This document shows, in pieces, positions 6,230 to 15,651 of a DNA stretch of 26,757 bases. How positions within the stretch are numbered: the stretch's first letter is position 1; each line of letters begins with the position of its first letter. The stretch is from JAXHLG01 sp046497225 (GTDB lineage Bacteria; Patescibacteriota; Minisyncoccia; Moranbacterales; DUUL01): contig JAWOGA010000013.1 in NCBI GenBank assembly GCA_046497225.1, positions 1 to 26,757 of the forward strand, read 5' to 3'. Below the pieces are notes generated by a model. That model searched no databases. It was given only the letters and a program-made list of their open reading frames with translations, and was not told the DNA's origin. The translations under genes and the position numbers were made by a program.

Positions 6230-9172
6230 CTATCTCCCCGCCTTTTCAAGCCAAATCTTGATTTTTTTATCATTAACTTTTAATTCCTTTTCTATATCAA
6301 AATTATTTGGAGACTCTGAGGTTTTATTTATTTTTTCGGCCAAAACCTCTGAAGCAATGTCTTTTTGGTAAGTATCAAATATTTCTCCTCCTCCATAATA
6401 AAAAACTATTATTCTATCACTTATTTTAAAATCGGCCTCTTTTCTAGTTTGCTGAATTTGCCTCACCAATTCCCTCATTTCTCCCTCAAGCTTTAATTGT
6501 GAGTCTATTTCCGTATTTAATCCCACTTTTAAATCTTTGTCTTCTTTCCATTTAATATTTTCCCCTTTTTTGTCGGAAAAAACTTCTTTCACATTGACTT
6601 CCTCTTTAATTAATTCCAGAAAATCTTCTTCCAAGTCTACTCCGCCCGCAACCAGAAAAGAAAGCGGCTGCCTTACTTTAACTGAATTTTCCGCCCTTAA
6701 AGACAATCCCATTTCAATGATTTTCCTTGTTTTTTCCATTTTTTCATTTAGCGGTTTGTTTATTTTTTTCAAATCATATTCAGGAAAGTTTTCTAGATGA
6801 ACAGATTCTTTATTTGTAATGTTTTTAAATATTTCTTCACCGATAAAGGGGCAAATGGGAGCTAACACTTTTGAAAACTCCTTTAAAACCAACCAAAGCG
6901 TCTGATAAGCGCTTTCTTTGTCACTGTCATTTTCACTTTTCCAAAATCTTCTCCTGGACCTTCTGATATACCAATTAGACAAATTATCAATAAAATTATT
7001 TATCAAACGACAAGATCTTACTAAATCATAATTTTCCAAATTGCTATCAACTTCTTTTATTAATTGATTTAACTCGGAAATTATCCAGCGATCCAATAAA
7101 TTATCACTCTCAATACCTTCCCCGCCCTTCTTAGGTTTCCAGTTGTCTGTATTGGCATACAAAACAAAAAAGGTATAACTATTCCATAAAGTGCCTAATA
7201 TCTTTCTCTGAATATCCCGAATAGTTTCTTCGGAAAAATTGAGATTTTCAGCATGCATTAGAGGAGATGACAAAAAATAAAACCTTAGGGCATCGGCCGA
7301 GTATTTTTCCAATACTTCTCCCGGCTCTGTGTAATTGCCAAAAGATTTGGACATTTTCCTTCCATCTGATCCGGCGATTGTTCCAGTAGTTAAAACATTT
7401 TTATATGACTCTTCTCCAAATATTCCTACAGATAAAACATGCATAACATAAAACCAAGCTCTTGTCTGAGCAATATATTCGGAAATAAAATCAGCCGGAA
7501 AACTTTTTTTAAATTTTTCTTCATTCTCAAATGGATAATGATACTGGGCAAAAGGCATGGAACCTGACTCCATCCAACAATCAAAAACCTGGGGGATTCT
7601 ATACATATCTTCTCCGCACTCTTCACATTTAAAAACAATCTTATCCACCCCCGGGCGATGGTAGTCTTGCAATTCCTTGCCGGAGATTTTTTTCAATTCT
7701 TCGTAAGAGCCCATTATTTTTACATTTTTGCACTCTGCGTTTTGACATTTCCAAACCGGCATAGCGGTTCCCCAATAACGGTCACGGGAGATATTCCACT
7801 CCGGAGCGCTTTCTATGCCTTTTTGAAATCTTCCATGCTTCAAATGATTTGGAATCCAGTTGATATTTTCATTTTTATCCAACAACTTCTTTCTAATTTT
7901 TTCCACACTTATAAACCAAGCCGGCTGAGCTTTATAAATCAGCTTGGTATCACACCTATGGCAATGAGGATAACTGTGAACAATATTTTCTTTTCTATAC
8001 AAGAAGCCGCGCTCTTTAAGCCAAACCACTATCCTTAAATTAGCATCCCAAACAAATTCCCCTTTCCACTCTCCTTCTCTAAATTTCCCTTCTTCATCAA
8101 CGTTCAATATGATTTCCAAATCATGTTCTTTCCTGGCATTAAAATCATCCTCCCCAAAAGCCGGAGCTAAATGAACAACACCGGTTCCTTCTTCCGTTCC
8201 CACAAAATCAGCCAAAATCACTCTATACCCATTTTCAATGTCTTGTTTAAATAAAGGTTCATAAGCCTTATTTGCTAATTCTTTGCCTTTAAATTCATCC
8301 AAAATTTCATACTCGGCATCCAATGCTTCCAATCTTTCTTTGGCGATTACGTAAACCTCGTTTTCAGAGAAAAAAATCGGAGACTTGCTTTGAATGTTTT
8401 CTTGTTTTTGGTTTTTCACCTTAACTTCAACATAATCAATATCTTCCCTTACCGCTAAAGCTGTGTTGGCAGGCAATGTCCAAGGCGTAGTAGTCCAAAC
8501 CAAAAAATATTTATTATCCTCTTCGGCAATTTTCATTTTCACGTAAACGGAAGGATCCTTATCTTCTTTATAACTATTATCCATAGCCACCTCGAAATTG
8601 GAAATAGGAGTGGCGCATCTGGGACAATAAAGAGAAACTCGGACATCCTCATAAACTAATTCTTTTTTATGAAGTTCTTTAAATCCCCACCAAACCGATT
8701 CCATGTAATCATTATCCATGGTTTTATAAGCATTTCTAAATTCCACCCAGCGACCAACACGATCAATAATATACTCCCACTCCCCGGCAATTTTAGAAGT
8801 TTCCTCCAAGCAAGCTTTATTAAATTTCTCTATTCCGACTTTATTTTCAATTTCGTTTTTACTGTTAATTCCCAGTTTTTTTTCCACCATATTCTCCGCC
8901 GGTAGTCCATGGCAATCCCAACCCCATCTTCTGTTCACGCGATAACCTTTCATTGTCCAAAACCGAGGTATGCAATCCTTGACAATAGAAGAAAGCAGTG
9001 TCCCGTGATGAGGCACGCCTGTAATAAAAGGCGGCCCATCATAGAAACTAAAAATTTTATCCGCCGGTCTTTGTTTAACTGACTTCTCAAAAATTTTATT
9101 CTTTTTCCAAAAATCAATTTGCTCTTCCTCCATTTTGGAGTATTTCTGTCTGGAATCAACTTGCCTAAACAT
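6230..9172 (-). CDS. ileS: Isoleucyl-tRNA synthetase
   Basis: The enzyme charges tRNA-Ile and edits mischarged Val-tRNA. The 980-residue protein shows a class I catalytic domain with the HIGH-region motif at residues 54-58, reading PHHGT. GWDCHGLPAE follows, then the CP1 editing domain (TTPWTLPANTALAV and GTGVVHLAPAFGEDDF), and KMSKS near residue 605. Cys pairs in HRCDTK and CKCEECGED-like segments suggest metal sites in the middle region. The tRNA-binding helical C-terminus is complete. The GWDCHGLP context and HIGH-region layout are those of eukaryote-like IleRS, a type common in slow-growing and reduced bacteria. The last His of HxGH is replaced by Thr, which is unusual (see findings). It is the last gene of the long minus-strand operon, 84 bases after the PBP gene, and may also have its own -10 element. 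Confidence 0.97.
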   Translation of the reverse strand: MFRQVDSRQKYSKMEEEQIDFWKKNKIFEKSVKQRPADKIFSFYDGPPFITGVPHHGTLLSSIVKDCIPRFWTMKGYRVNRRWGWDCHGLPAENMVEKKLGINSKNEIENKVGIEKFNKACLEETSKIAGEWEYIIDRVGRWVEFRNAYKTMDNDYMESVWWGFKELHKKELVYEDVRVSLYCPRCATPISNFEVAMDNSYKEDKDPSVYVKMKIAEEDNKYFLVWTTTPWTLPANTALAVREDIDYVEVKVKNQKQENIQSKSPIFFSENEVYVIAKERLEALDAEYEILDEFKGKELANKAYEPLFKQDIENGYRVILADFVGTEEGTGVVHLAPAFGEDDFNARKEHDLEIILNVDEEGKFREGEWKGEFVWDANLRIVVWLKERGFLYRKENIVHSYPHCHRCDTKLIYKAQPAWFISVEKIRKKLLDKNENINWIPNHLKHGRFQKGIESAPEWNISRDRYWGTAMPVWKCQNAECKNVKIMGSYEELKKISGKELQDYHRPGVDKIVFKCEECGEDMYRIPQVFDCWMESGSMPFAQYHYPFENEEKFKKSFPADFISEYIAQTRAWFYVMHVLSVGIFGEESYKNVLTTGTIAGSDGRKMSKSFGNYTEPGEVLEKYSADALRFYFLSSPLMHAENLNFSEETIRDIQRKILGTLWNSYTFFVLYANTDNWKPKKGGEGIESDNLLDRWIISELNQLIKEVDSNLENYDLVRSCRLINNFIDNLSNWYIRRSRRRFWKSENDSDKESAYQTLWLVLKEFSKVLAPICPFIGEEIFKNITNKESVHLENFPEYDLKKINKPLNEKMEKTRKIIEMGLSLRAENSVKVRQPLSFLVAGGVDLEEDFLELIKEEVNVKEVFSDKKGENIKWKEDKDLKVGLNTEIDSQLKLEGEMRELVRQIQQTRKEADFKISDRIIVFYYGGGEIFDTYQKDIASEVLAEKINKTSESPNNFDIEKELKVNDKKIKIWLEKAGR

Positions 9173-9188
9173 AAATCGCGCTTAAAAA

Positions 9189-9194
9189 ATTATA
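9189..9194 (-). promoter_or_regulatory. Candidate internal -10 box for ileS
   Basis: TATAAT on the minus strand lies 17 bases upstream of the ileS ATG. No good -35 is visible at the right distance. It may give ileS some independent expression within the operon. Confidence 0.25.
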
Positions 9195-9256
9195 AAGTTT
9201 GCGGAGTTAGAAACTTTTAAAATAAGGTAAAGTGTTTTTAAAAACCAAACCCTTTA

Positions 9257-11764
9257 TTAAAAACTTGTCTTAACTACCACTGAATCCTCGTCTTGCCCTC
9301 CGTAATCATCATGAAGTCTTACCTTAATCTCAATTTCGCTATCATTTTCTTCGCTAGAAAAACTGTAAGTTGTCTCAAAAGGCTTACTTTTATCCTCTGC
9401 AACTTTCTTTCCATCCACAAAAAATTCCACTCTTTCTCCGCTTGCCTCTCCTGAAACTGCTGTTTTAATGGTTATTTTCTGATTAGTGATATTTTTTCCA
9501 TCGCTGAGGTTTCTAATTTTAATATTGGCAAACATATCTTTGAAATACTCTTTTTTGCATTCTTCATCCGGAATTTCCCATTGTTCTTCATCATCTTCTT
9601 CCTCCTCCAGCCAATCACGAACAGCATCTTCCCAATTATCAAATTGGGAATCTTTATCCGGGTTTTTCGGTTCGTCCCCCAAAGGATCATCTTTGTCAAC
9701 ATAATAAAGAATTGAATGGGCATTGTAAAAATCTTTTTCTTCCTTAAGTTTATCTGGACAAGCATCATTAGCCAGGCAATATTTTTTATCTTCATATTCG
9801 CAAACATCCAACTCTTTTTTCACTTCCAAGTCCCCATCTATAACCTCTTTACCTGTCTCCTCTAAATCCTCCGGACTTTCAAATTCTTCCCCTCTGGTGT
9901 TTTCAAGAATGTCTTTAAAGAAAGCATTCCAAATAGGTCCGGCGGTTTGTGAACCGCTGGCTCCGGGCTTCATTTTAGTATTATCATTATTTCCGGCCCA
10001 AACTCCGACTGTAAGAGAAGGCGTTGACCCAAGCAGCCATCCATCTCTATATTCATTGGTGGTTCCTGTTTTGGCCATAATTTGATGACCTGGAATATTT
10101 AAATTATTACTTTCTCCAAACAAAGGAGTCCTTAACTTATTATCCGATAAAATATCGGATATTTGGAGAGCCGTCTGCTCATCCATTACTTTTTCACCCT
10201 CTTTATTCTTATATTCACTTAACACTTCACCCTCATGATCCTCTATTTTTAAAATTGAGTTTTTTTCCTGTCTTTTTCCCTTATTGGCGAAAACAGAAAA
10301 AGCGGAGGTGTGATTTAAGAGTTTTACCTCTCCACCCCCCAAAACCAAAGCCAATCCATATCTATCCGGATTGTTCAGACCTTCTATTCCCATCGCCTTG
10401 GCAAGTTTAATAGACTTATCTGCGCCAGCCAGATAAAGAGTCTTGACAGCGGGAATATTTAAAGAAGTAGCTAAAGCGTCTTCGATCTGCACCGGTCCAA
10501 TAAATTTCCCGTTATAATTCTGCGGAATATATTCCTCATCCTCATCTTCGCTGGTAGAAAAATTTGTTTCTACATCAAAAAGCTGGGTTTTTCTGGTATA
10601 TCCAAGCTCAAAAGCCTCTGCATAAACGTAGGGCTTAAAAGAAGATCCGGGTTGACGAGGACGCAGTGCAACATTAACTTCCCCGTCTATTTCTTCATCA
10701 AAGTAATCCCTGGATCCAACCATAGCTAAAATTTGACCATTTTTAGGATTTAGCGCCACCAGTGAAGCATTGGAAAAACCATGTTTTTCTCCAATTTCTT
10801 CGACTTTTTCCTCCACCACCTTTTCCGCAACCTGCTGATAACTCCAATCCAAAGTAGTGTAAACCTTGAAACCCTTTCTTTTCATTTCATCCTCTCCAAG
10901 TTCTTTCACTAATTGCTCTTTTATGTGCATGACAAAATGAGGCGCTTTTATATCATCTCTCTTGGGATTTATTTCGCTCAAAATGTCAACTTTCTTAGCC
11001 TCCTCTTTTTGCGCATTGGTTATATATCCCAATTGGGCCATTCTATCCAAAGTATAGCTCCACCTCGCTTCCAGCCTGTCTGTATTAGACCCGAATGGAG
11101 AATAAAAAGTGGGAGCCTTGGGCAAAGAAGCCAGCAAGGCCGACTCCGCTAAAGTTAAATCGCTGGCATGTTTGTTAAAAAATGTCTGAGCCGCTGCTTC
11201 AATTCCATAAGCATTAGACCCATACGGAATTTCATTTAAATACATTTTCAAGATATCTTTCTTGCTAAACTTCTGCTCCATCTCCAATGCCAAAATAACT
11301 TCTTTAATTTTTCTGGAAATCTTCTTCTCCGAAGTTAAAATAGAATTCTTCACAAATTGCTGAGTAATCGTAGACCCTCCTTGCGCGGCTTTTCTGTGAA
11401 TTATATCAAAAAAAGCGGCGCGGGCAATACCCTTAAAATCAAGTCCATGATGATCATAGAAATCTTCATCTTCCAAGGCCACTGTAGCATATTTGACCGA
11501 ATCCGGAATCTGATCCATTGAAATTAAAGTTCTATTTTCCTCTCCATGAATTTTATACAATAAATGCTGGCCGGTGCGATCATAAATCTTGGTTGACTCG
11601 GCTACAATTCTTTTGTTAATTTTATCCGGATCCGGAAGGTCTTTCATGTAATAAATAAACAAACCAGCCACGAAAACCGTGCCCAATAAAAATAAAAAAA
11701 GTGTTATTTTAAGTGTTTTTTTGGTAAAAATTTTTTCAGAAAATTTTTTCAGAAAATTTTTCAT
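9257..11764 (-). CDS. Class A penicillin-binding protein (glycosyltransferase/transpeptidase)
   Basis: PBP1A-type enzymes polymerise lipid II and cross-link peptidoglycan at the outer face of the membrane. A short basic tail precedes one transmembrane helix at about residues 18-39. The GT51 domain shows ALEDEDFYDHHG (catalytic Glu near 98) and GGSTITQQFVKN. The transpeptidase domain has the SxxK motif in PGSSFKP near 373, an SxN motif in ATSLN, and KTG in AKTGTTNEYRDG near 564. After the catalytic part comes an acidic insertion (about 640-730) with four Cys and a DWLEEEEDDEE stretch. The C-terminal domain of about 95 residues looks Ig-like (RVEFFVDGKKVAED). The total of 835 residues is typical. 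The gene sits 26 bases after an ATP-grasp ligase gene and 84 before ileS, so it is very likely co-transcribed with both. No Shine-Dalgarno is present. Confidence 0.95.
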   Translation of the reverse strand: MKNFLKKFSEKIFTKKTLKITLFLFLLGTVFVAGLFIYYMKDLPDPDKINKRIVAESTKIYDRTGQHLLYKIHGEENRTLISMDQIPDSVKYATVALEDEDFYDHHGLDFKGIARAAFFDIIHRKAAQGGSTITQQFVKNSILTSEKKISRKIKEVILALEMEQKFSKKDILKMYLNEIPYGSNAYGIEAAAQTFFNKHASDLTLAESALLASLPKAPTFYSPFGSNTDRLEARWSYTLDRMAQLGYITNAQKEEAKKVDILSEINPKRDDIKAPHFVMHIKEQLVKELGEDEMKRKGFKVYTTLDWSYQQVAEKVVEEKVEEIGEKHGFSNASLVALNPKNGQILAMVGSRDYFDEEIDGEVNVALRPRQPGSSFKPYVYAEAFELGYTRKTQLFDVETNFSTSEDEDEEYIPQNYNGKFIGPVQIEDALATSLNIPAVKTLYLAGADKSIKLAKAMGIEGLNNPDRYGLALVLGGGEVKLLNHTSAFSVFANKGKRQEKNSILKIEDHEGEVLSEYKNKEGEKVMDEQTALQISDILSDNKLRTPLFGESNNLNIPGHQIMAKTGTTNEYRDGWLLGSTPSLTVGVWAGNNDNTKMKPGASGSQTAGPIWNAFFKDILENTRGEEFESPEDLEETGKEVIDGDLEVKKELDVCEYEDKKYCLANDACPDKLKEEKDFYNAHSILYYVDKDDPLGDEPKNPDKDSQFDNWEDAVRDWLEEEEDDEEQWEIPDEECKKEYFKDMFANIKIRNLSDGKNITNQKITIKTAVSGEASGERVEFFVDGKKVAEDKSKPFETTYSFSSEENDSEIEIKVRLHDDYGGQDEDSVVVKTSF

Positions 11765-11790
11765 TGTTAAATTTATTTGTTAAAAAATAA

Positions 11791-12666
11791 TTAGTGTTTT
11801 TTGTATTTTTCAATAGCATATTTCACTATATCCTCGGCGGGATTAATACCGGTTGCCTTTTTGAAGCCGATCCAAACCGGAGCAGGGTTGACTTCTAAAA
11901 TATAACGCTTATTTTTCTTTATTATAATATCCACGCCCGCAATCTCCAACCCTGATGCTTTTGCAGCCCTTAAAGCAACTTCTTTCTCTTTAGTGCTAAT
12001 TTTTATTTGCTCAACTCTGGCCCCCAAAGAAATATTAGAACGAAAATCACCAGGGACAAGATTGCGTTTTATTGCGCCAATAATTTTATTGTTAACCACA
12101 ATTACCCTAATATCTCCGTCTGCTTGGATATATTCTTGAACAATAAAATCCCAAGGCTGCTCACCAATTATCTCCTTTAATTCTTTGATATTGCCAATCT
12201 TGCGCACACCTTCTCCCTTTCTTCCATATAAAGGCTTTACCACAAGAGGGAAAACTAAATCCCTTTTTAAATAATTAACATTTTCCAAGTTGCAAAAAAG
12301 GTGCGATGCGGGATAATTCAACCCCGCTTTTTTCAACTTATAGCTTTCAGATAGTTTACCTGGAATAAAGCCTTCTGTCAAAATATCATCTATTACAATT
12401 AAACCTCTTTTTTTAAGATATTTGGCTAATATTTTGGCTTGATTAATGTTCTTGCTGTAACCTCGAAAAAAACAAACATCAAACTCGGCAAGATCTTTAA
12501 TTTTACTTGTTTTTATACAAAACTCCTCAGTATTAATTTTAAAAATCAATTCCCCTAAAGAGACTACGCTAACTCGATGATTATTTTTAATTATTTCTTT
12601 TTTGAGATCTTTTGCGCAACTGGCCTCTTCTTTGCCGATTATTAAAAAGTTTATTACCTTCTTCAT
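11791..12666 (-). CDS. RimK-like ATP-grasp ligase (third of three)
   Basis: ATP-grasp ligases of the RimK type use ATP to join a carboxylate to an amine, often adding Glu or another amino acid to a peptide, protein or cofactor. The 291-residue protein has an N-terminal Rossmann-like preATP-grasp domain (MKKVINFLIIGKEEASCAKD). The ATP-binding core follows, with FPLVVKPLYGRKGEGVRKI near 142-160, then FIVQEYIQADGDIRVIVV. The metal-binding EVNPAP lies near residues 259-264. All expected core elements are present. Spacing is 35 bases after the deacetylase gene and 26 before the PBP gene. The substrate cannot be told from the sequence. A weak AAGG precedes the ATG. Confidence 0.9.
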   Translation of the reverse strand: MKKVINFLIIGKEEASCAKDLKKEIIKNNHRVSVVSLGELIFKINTEEFCIKTSKIKDLAEFDVCFFRGYSKNINQAKILAKYLKKRGLIVIDDILTEGFIPGKLSESYKLKKAGLNYPASHLFCNLENVNYLKRDLVFPLVVKPLYGRKGEGVRKIGNIKELKEIIGEQPWDFIVQEYIQADGDIRVIVVNNKIIGAIKRNLVPGDFRSNISLGARVEQIKISTKEKEVALRAAKASGLEIAGVDIIIKKNKRYILEVNPAPVWIGFKKATGINPAEDIVKYAIEKYKKH

Positions 12667-12701
12667 AAAAAGCCTTAATAATCACTGTTTAAAGTTGTCT
12701 A

Positions 12702-13349
12702 TCATAAAAATACCTTGTAATTCACCATCTGATAACCCCTAATTAGCTCCCGAAAGTTTTCACTTTTAAAAACCTTGATTTCCTCTTCTCTTTGCTTGTT
12801 ATATGGATATAAAGTCTTCTGATCGCGATACCCGGGATGGCAAACCATTTCAGTTATTTCACTGTTATTTTTTTTTAATTCTTTAAAAAGCGATTCTTTT
12901 CTAATAGGATGCCAAGAAATAAATTTATCCGGAGTTTTTATTTTTTCCTTTTTTATTAATCTTCTATTAGAAAGCGCGCTGGATCTTAATGGAAAATTGT
13001 ATTTTTTAGCAACTTTTATTACAATGGGAAGATTATTTTTTGTCAGGTGACAATGATTGTGTCCATCAAGATGAGAAGGCAGAAAACCCGTTTTTTGTTT
13101 AAATTTACTAATCTGTTCTTCAATTTCCTTTACAGAAGCATTATCAGCTATTTCTAAATGCAATCCAACGGAAATAGGGGCTTTGGAGTATTCATTCAAA
13201 GATAAAAACCAATATTTTCCTGTGTGTTTTCTGTTGATTAAAATCGTGGTACTGGTAACAAAACCCTGTTTAGCTAAATCAATTATTCCTTTGTTGAATT
13301 CTTTTGCCAATCCAAAATCATCAGCATTTACAATAATTTTTTTAATCAA
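12702..13349 (-). CDS. YdjC/ChbG-like carbohydrate deacetylase
   Basis: YdjC/ChbG-family enzymes remove acetyl groups from amino sugars such as chito-oligosaccharides. The 215-residue protein has the diagnostic NADDFG at residues 8-13, VTSTTILIN, VGLH at 61-64, and SHLDGHNH at 92-99. MVCHPGY lies near 170. The metal-binding Asp and His residues expected from the family are therefore present. It is shorter than the usual 240-260 residues. The start is TTG at 13349, inferred because NADDFG must lie close to the N-terminus and because TTGA overlaps the TGA stop of the preceding ligase by four bases, a sign of translational coupling. Its place between ligases and upstream of a PBP suggests an N-acetylated wall or surface sugar as substrate; that is inference. 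Confidence 0.88.
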   Translation of the reverse strand: MIKKIIVNADDFGLAKEFNKGIIDLAKQGFVTSTTILINRKHTGKYWFLSLNEYSKAPISVGLHLEIADNASVKEIEEQISKFKQKTGFLPSHLDGHNHCHLTKNNLPIVIKVAKKYNFPLRSSALSNRRLIKKEKIKTPDKFISWHPIRKESLFKELKKNNSEITEMVCHPGYRDQKTLYPYNKQREEEIKVFKSENFRELIRGYQMVNYKVFL

Positions 13350-14239
13350 TTGTTTGAATTTAAAACTTGTTGTTCAATGTATTTTATTATTTTTTCTCCC
13401 ACATTGATTTCCGGGAAAGCTCTTTCAAATCCTTCAAATTGAGCAAATTCATTAATTTCTATAACACGCAACTGTTTATCATCTTTTAAAATATCCACTC
13501 CGGCATAAGACAAGCCCGTTTTTTCAACTACTTTTTTTGTTATTTGTTTAATTTCACTATCGCAATTTCCTTTATCAACACTACCGCCGGCTGAATAATT
13601 AGTTATCCACTTCCCTTTGGCGGGAATTCTTTCCATAACGCCAAGAATTTTTCCTCCTAAAAATAAAACTCTTAAATCGCTTTTTATTTCATAATATTCT
13701 TGAATTTCATAGTGAGCGCTCTCGTATTCATCCTTAAAAAAACTATTTAATTCATTCAAGTTTTTTAGCTTAAAAATGCCTCTTCCGGAGCTGCCTTCCA
13801 AAGGCTTTGCGATAACAGGAAAATTTATTTTAAAATTTTCAACTCTTTTCTTGTTTTTTGAAAAATAGGAAGTGAGAGTGGGAATATCATTAACTGACAA
13901 AAAAACTTGTTGTTGGAATTTATTCATTAAACTAAAATTTCTATTAAAAAGATAAATTCCATTTTTGTCACAAAACATCTTCAGTATCCTCAAAAGATAT
14001 CTATTGTCAATGATTTGATTATCCTCCGAATGCACATGTCTTGCATTTCGACAAAATATTGCATCAAACTCTCCCAGATTGTTGCTGCCGCTTTTTATCT
14101 CAAAACCATCTTCCTTCACAAAAAAATCCAGCTCGCTCCAAGTGGTGAAAAAGACTTCATGTTTTTTATTTTTAGCCTCCTCAAAAACTCTTCTCGGCGT
14201 ATAATGTTCTTTATCTACTGCAATAACACAAATTTTCAT
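13346..14239 (-). CDS. RimK-like ATP-grasp ligase (second of three)
   Basis: This is a 297-residue ATP-grasp protein. The N-terminal preATP-grasp domain starts MKICVIAVDKEHYTPRR and includes FDAIFCRNARHVH. The nucleotide-binding core has FPVIAKPLEGSSGRGIFKL near 140-158 (Lys and glycine-rich loop), YEIQEYYEIKSDLRVLFLGG, a RIPAKGKWITNYSAGG loop, LSYAGVDIL, and the metal-binding EINEFAQFEGF near 270. The layout is that of RimK/LysX-type amino-acid ligases. Identity to the other two ligases is low outside the core, so the three probably use different substrates or act in sequence. It starts five bases after the stop of the ligase-protease fusion and overlaps the deacetylase start by four bases. 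No Shine-Dalgarno is present. Confidence 0.9.
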   Translation of the reverse strand: MKICVIAVDKEHYTPRRVFEEAKNKKHEVFFTTWSELDFFVKEDGFEIKSGSNNLGEFDAIFCRNARHVHSEDNQIIDNRYLLRILKMFCDKNGIYLFNRNFSLMNKFQQQVFLSVNDIPTLTSYFSKNKKRVENFKINFPVIAKPLEGSSGRGIFKLKNLNELNSFFKDEYESAHYEIQEYYEIKSDLRVLFLGGKILGVMERIPAKGKWITNYSAGGSVDKGNCDSEIKQITKKVVEKTGLSYAGVDILKDDKQLRVIEINEFAQFEGFERAFPEINVGEKIIKYIEQQVLNSNN

Positions 14240-14244
14240 AATGT

Positions 14245-15651
14245 CTATCTAACTTCAATTAAAAACTTTTTGAGATCTTTTCTTCCGATTAAAACAGGGT
14301 ACTTCATTTCACTTCTTTCAACTAAATTAGCAACTGAGGCAATCTTCTCTTCATCCATGACTAACTGCACTGTAACTTTAGGCCGAATCGTTACTCCGCT
14401 TGAAGAATACACCGCCGAAATATCAGCTAATCCTTCAATTTTGGACAAATATTTCTTTCTTAATTCTTCTTCCACATTTTTAACATTTTCTCTTGAAAAA
14501 TGTTCCGGCTTGTCAATCTCTTTAAATTTCTCCAATACTTCGCCAAAGCCCAGTTTCACAGCCAACTCAGAATCAATAGAAGTTGAATAAGCTCCGGTGT
14601 CTATCTTGGCATCCACCTCAATTTCTTTGTTATTTTTATCAATTAATTTAACTTTTTCCACTGTGCCAATCACTTTTTTTCCCGACAATTCCTCCATTTC
14701 CTCTTCAATTTCTCCTCCAAATAAATTTTTAGCAAGCTTGATGCCATGTTTAGTAGACTTCACTTTTAATCCCTCAACCCTATTCAACCTACCTAGTAGT
14801 CCTTCTTGATTGGCAATTTGGATTGACAAACCCGGGCGAGCATTCAATTCCAAAAAAACCGGGGACTCCTGTTCTCTATCAATGGTAACATCCGCTCCCA
14901 AAAAGCCTAAACCGGAAGATTTTTGAGCTTCAATCGCCAATTTTAAAATCTTATCCCAGTAAGGAATTTTGATTCCGCTTAAAGCCAGTCTAGTCCCCGG
15001 AAGATACTCCAATGATCTGGATTTTCCCTGAACAGCCGAAGTTGTGGTGCCGGTTGCCATGTCAATTCCGCATCCGATTCCGCCTAATTGCAAATTAGCT
15101 TTTCCTCCGGATTCTTTTGTAGCCAATCTTAACATTGCCATTACGGGAACATTATTATAAACAATTACTCTGATATCCGGCACTCCTTTGTAGGAATAAG
15201 GTTTAAAAACTTTTGGAAGTTTGACCCTTTCCTCAAAAAAAGCAAAATCGGGAGTATTTATCCGAGAAAAAGATCCATCTAAGATATTGCGGATTTGATT
15301 CTTTAAATCTTCTTCGGTAACCGGACTTCTATCCGCTTTTACCCAAACATTTTCAGTGCCTCTTTTTTTACCGTAAACCACTAGTATCCCCTCTCCTCCA
15401 AGCCCTAAATTGGGCTTTAAAACAAAGCTTTTGGGTAAAGTAGAAAAATCAAAATCTTCCAGCTCTTGTCTGGATTTAATTTTAGCTATTAGTTTGGGGA
15501 CGGGAATGTTGTTTTTCTTGAGAGTTACTTTGCTTTTGAGTTTATCATCGGCCAATTTTTTTGAAGCCCTGAGGTTGTTCGGCCTTATAAATCTCAAATT
15601 TCGGGAATTCATCCCGAGTATTTCCCGACTTTTTTTGAAAAAATTAATCAT
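14245..15651 (-). CDS. ATP-grasp ligase fused to a retropepsin-like (RimB-type) protease domain
   Basis: The 468-residue protein joins two domains. Residues 1-320 form an ATP-grasp ligase of the alpha-L-glutamate-ligase-related / sugar-transfer-associated group. They open with NSRNLRFIRPNNLRASKKLADDK and contain SFVLKPNLGLGGEGILVV, PDIRVIVYNNVPVMAMLRL, GGKANLQLGGIGCGIDM and the metal-binding ELNARPGLSIQIAN. Residues 330-468 form a retropepsin-like domain of the 'ATP-dependent zinc protease' (RimB) family. It carries the DTGAYSTSID active-site motif near residue 348 and a closing YPVLIGRKDL strand. In other bacteria these are usually separate genes in one operon; here they are fused. The first eight bases overlap the 7TM gene (ATGATTAA), so the two are translationally coupled. 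Confidence 0.9.
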   Translation of the reverse strand: MINFFKKSREILGMNSRNLRFIRPNNLRASKKLADDKLKSKVTLKKNNIPVPKLIAKIKSRQELEDFDFSTLPKSFVLKPNLGLGGEGILVVYGKKRGTENVWVKADRSPVTEEDLKNQIRNILDGSFSRINTPDFAFFEERVKLPKVFKPYSYKGVPDIRVIVYNNVPVMAMLRLATKESGGKANLQLGGIGCGIDMATGTTTSAVQGKSRSLEYLPGTRLALSGIKIPYWDKILKLAIEAQKSSGLGFLGADVTIDREQESPVFLELNARPGLSIQIANQEGLLGRLNRVEGLKVKSTKHGIKLAKNLFGGEIEEEMEELSGKKVIGTVEKVKLIDKNNKEIEVDAKIDTGAYSTSIDSELAVKLGFGEVLEKFKEIDKPEHFSRENVKNVEEELRKKYLSKIEGLADISAVYSSSGVTIRPKVTVQLVMDEEKIASVANLVERSEMKYPVLIGRKDLKKFLIEVR

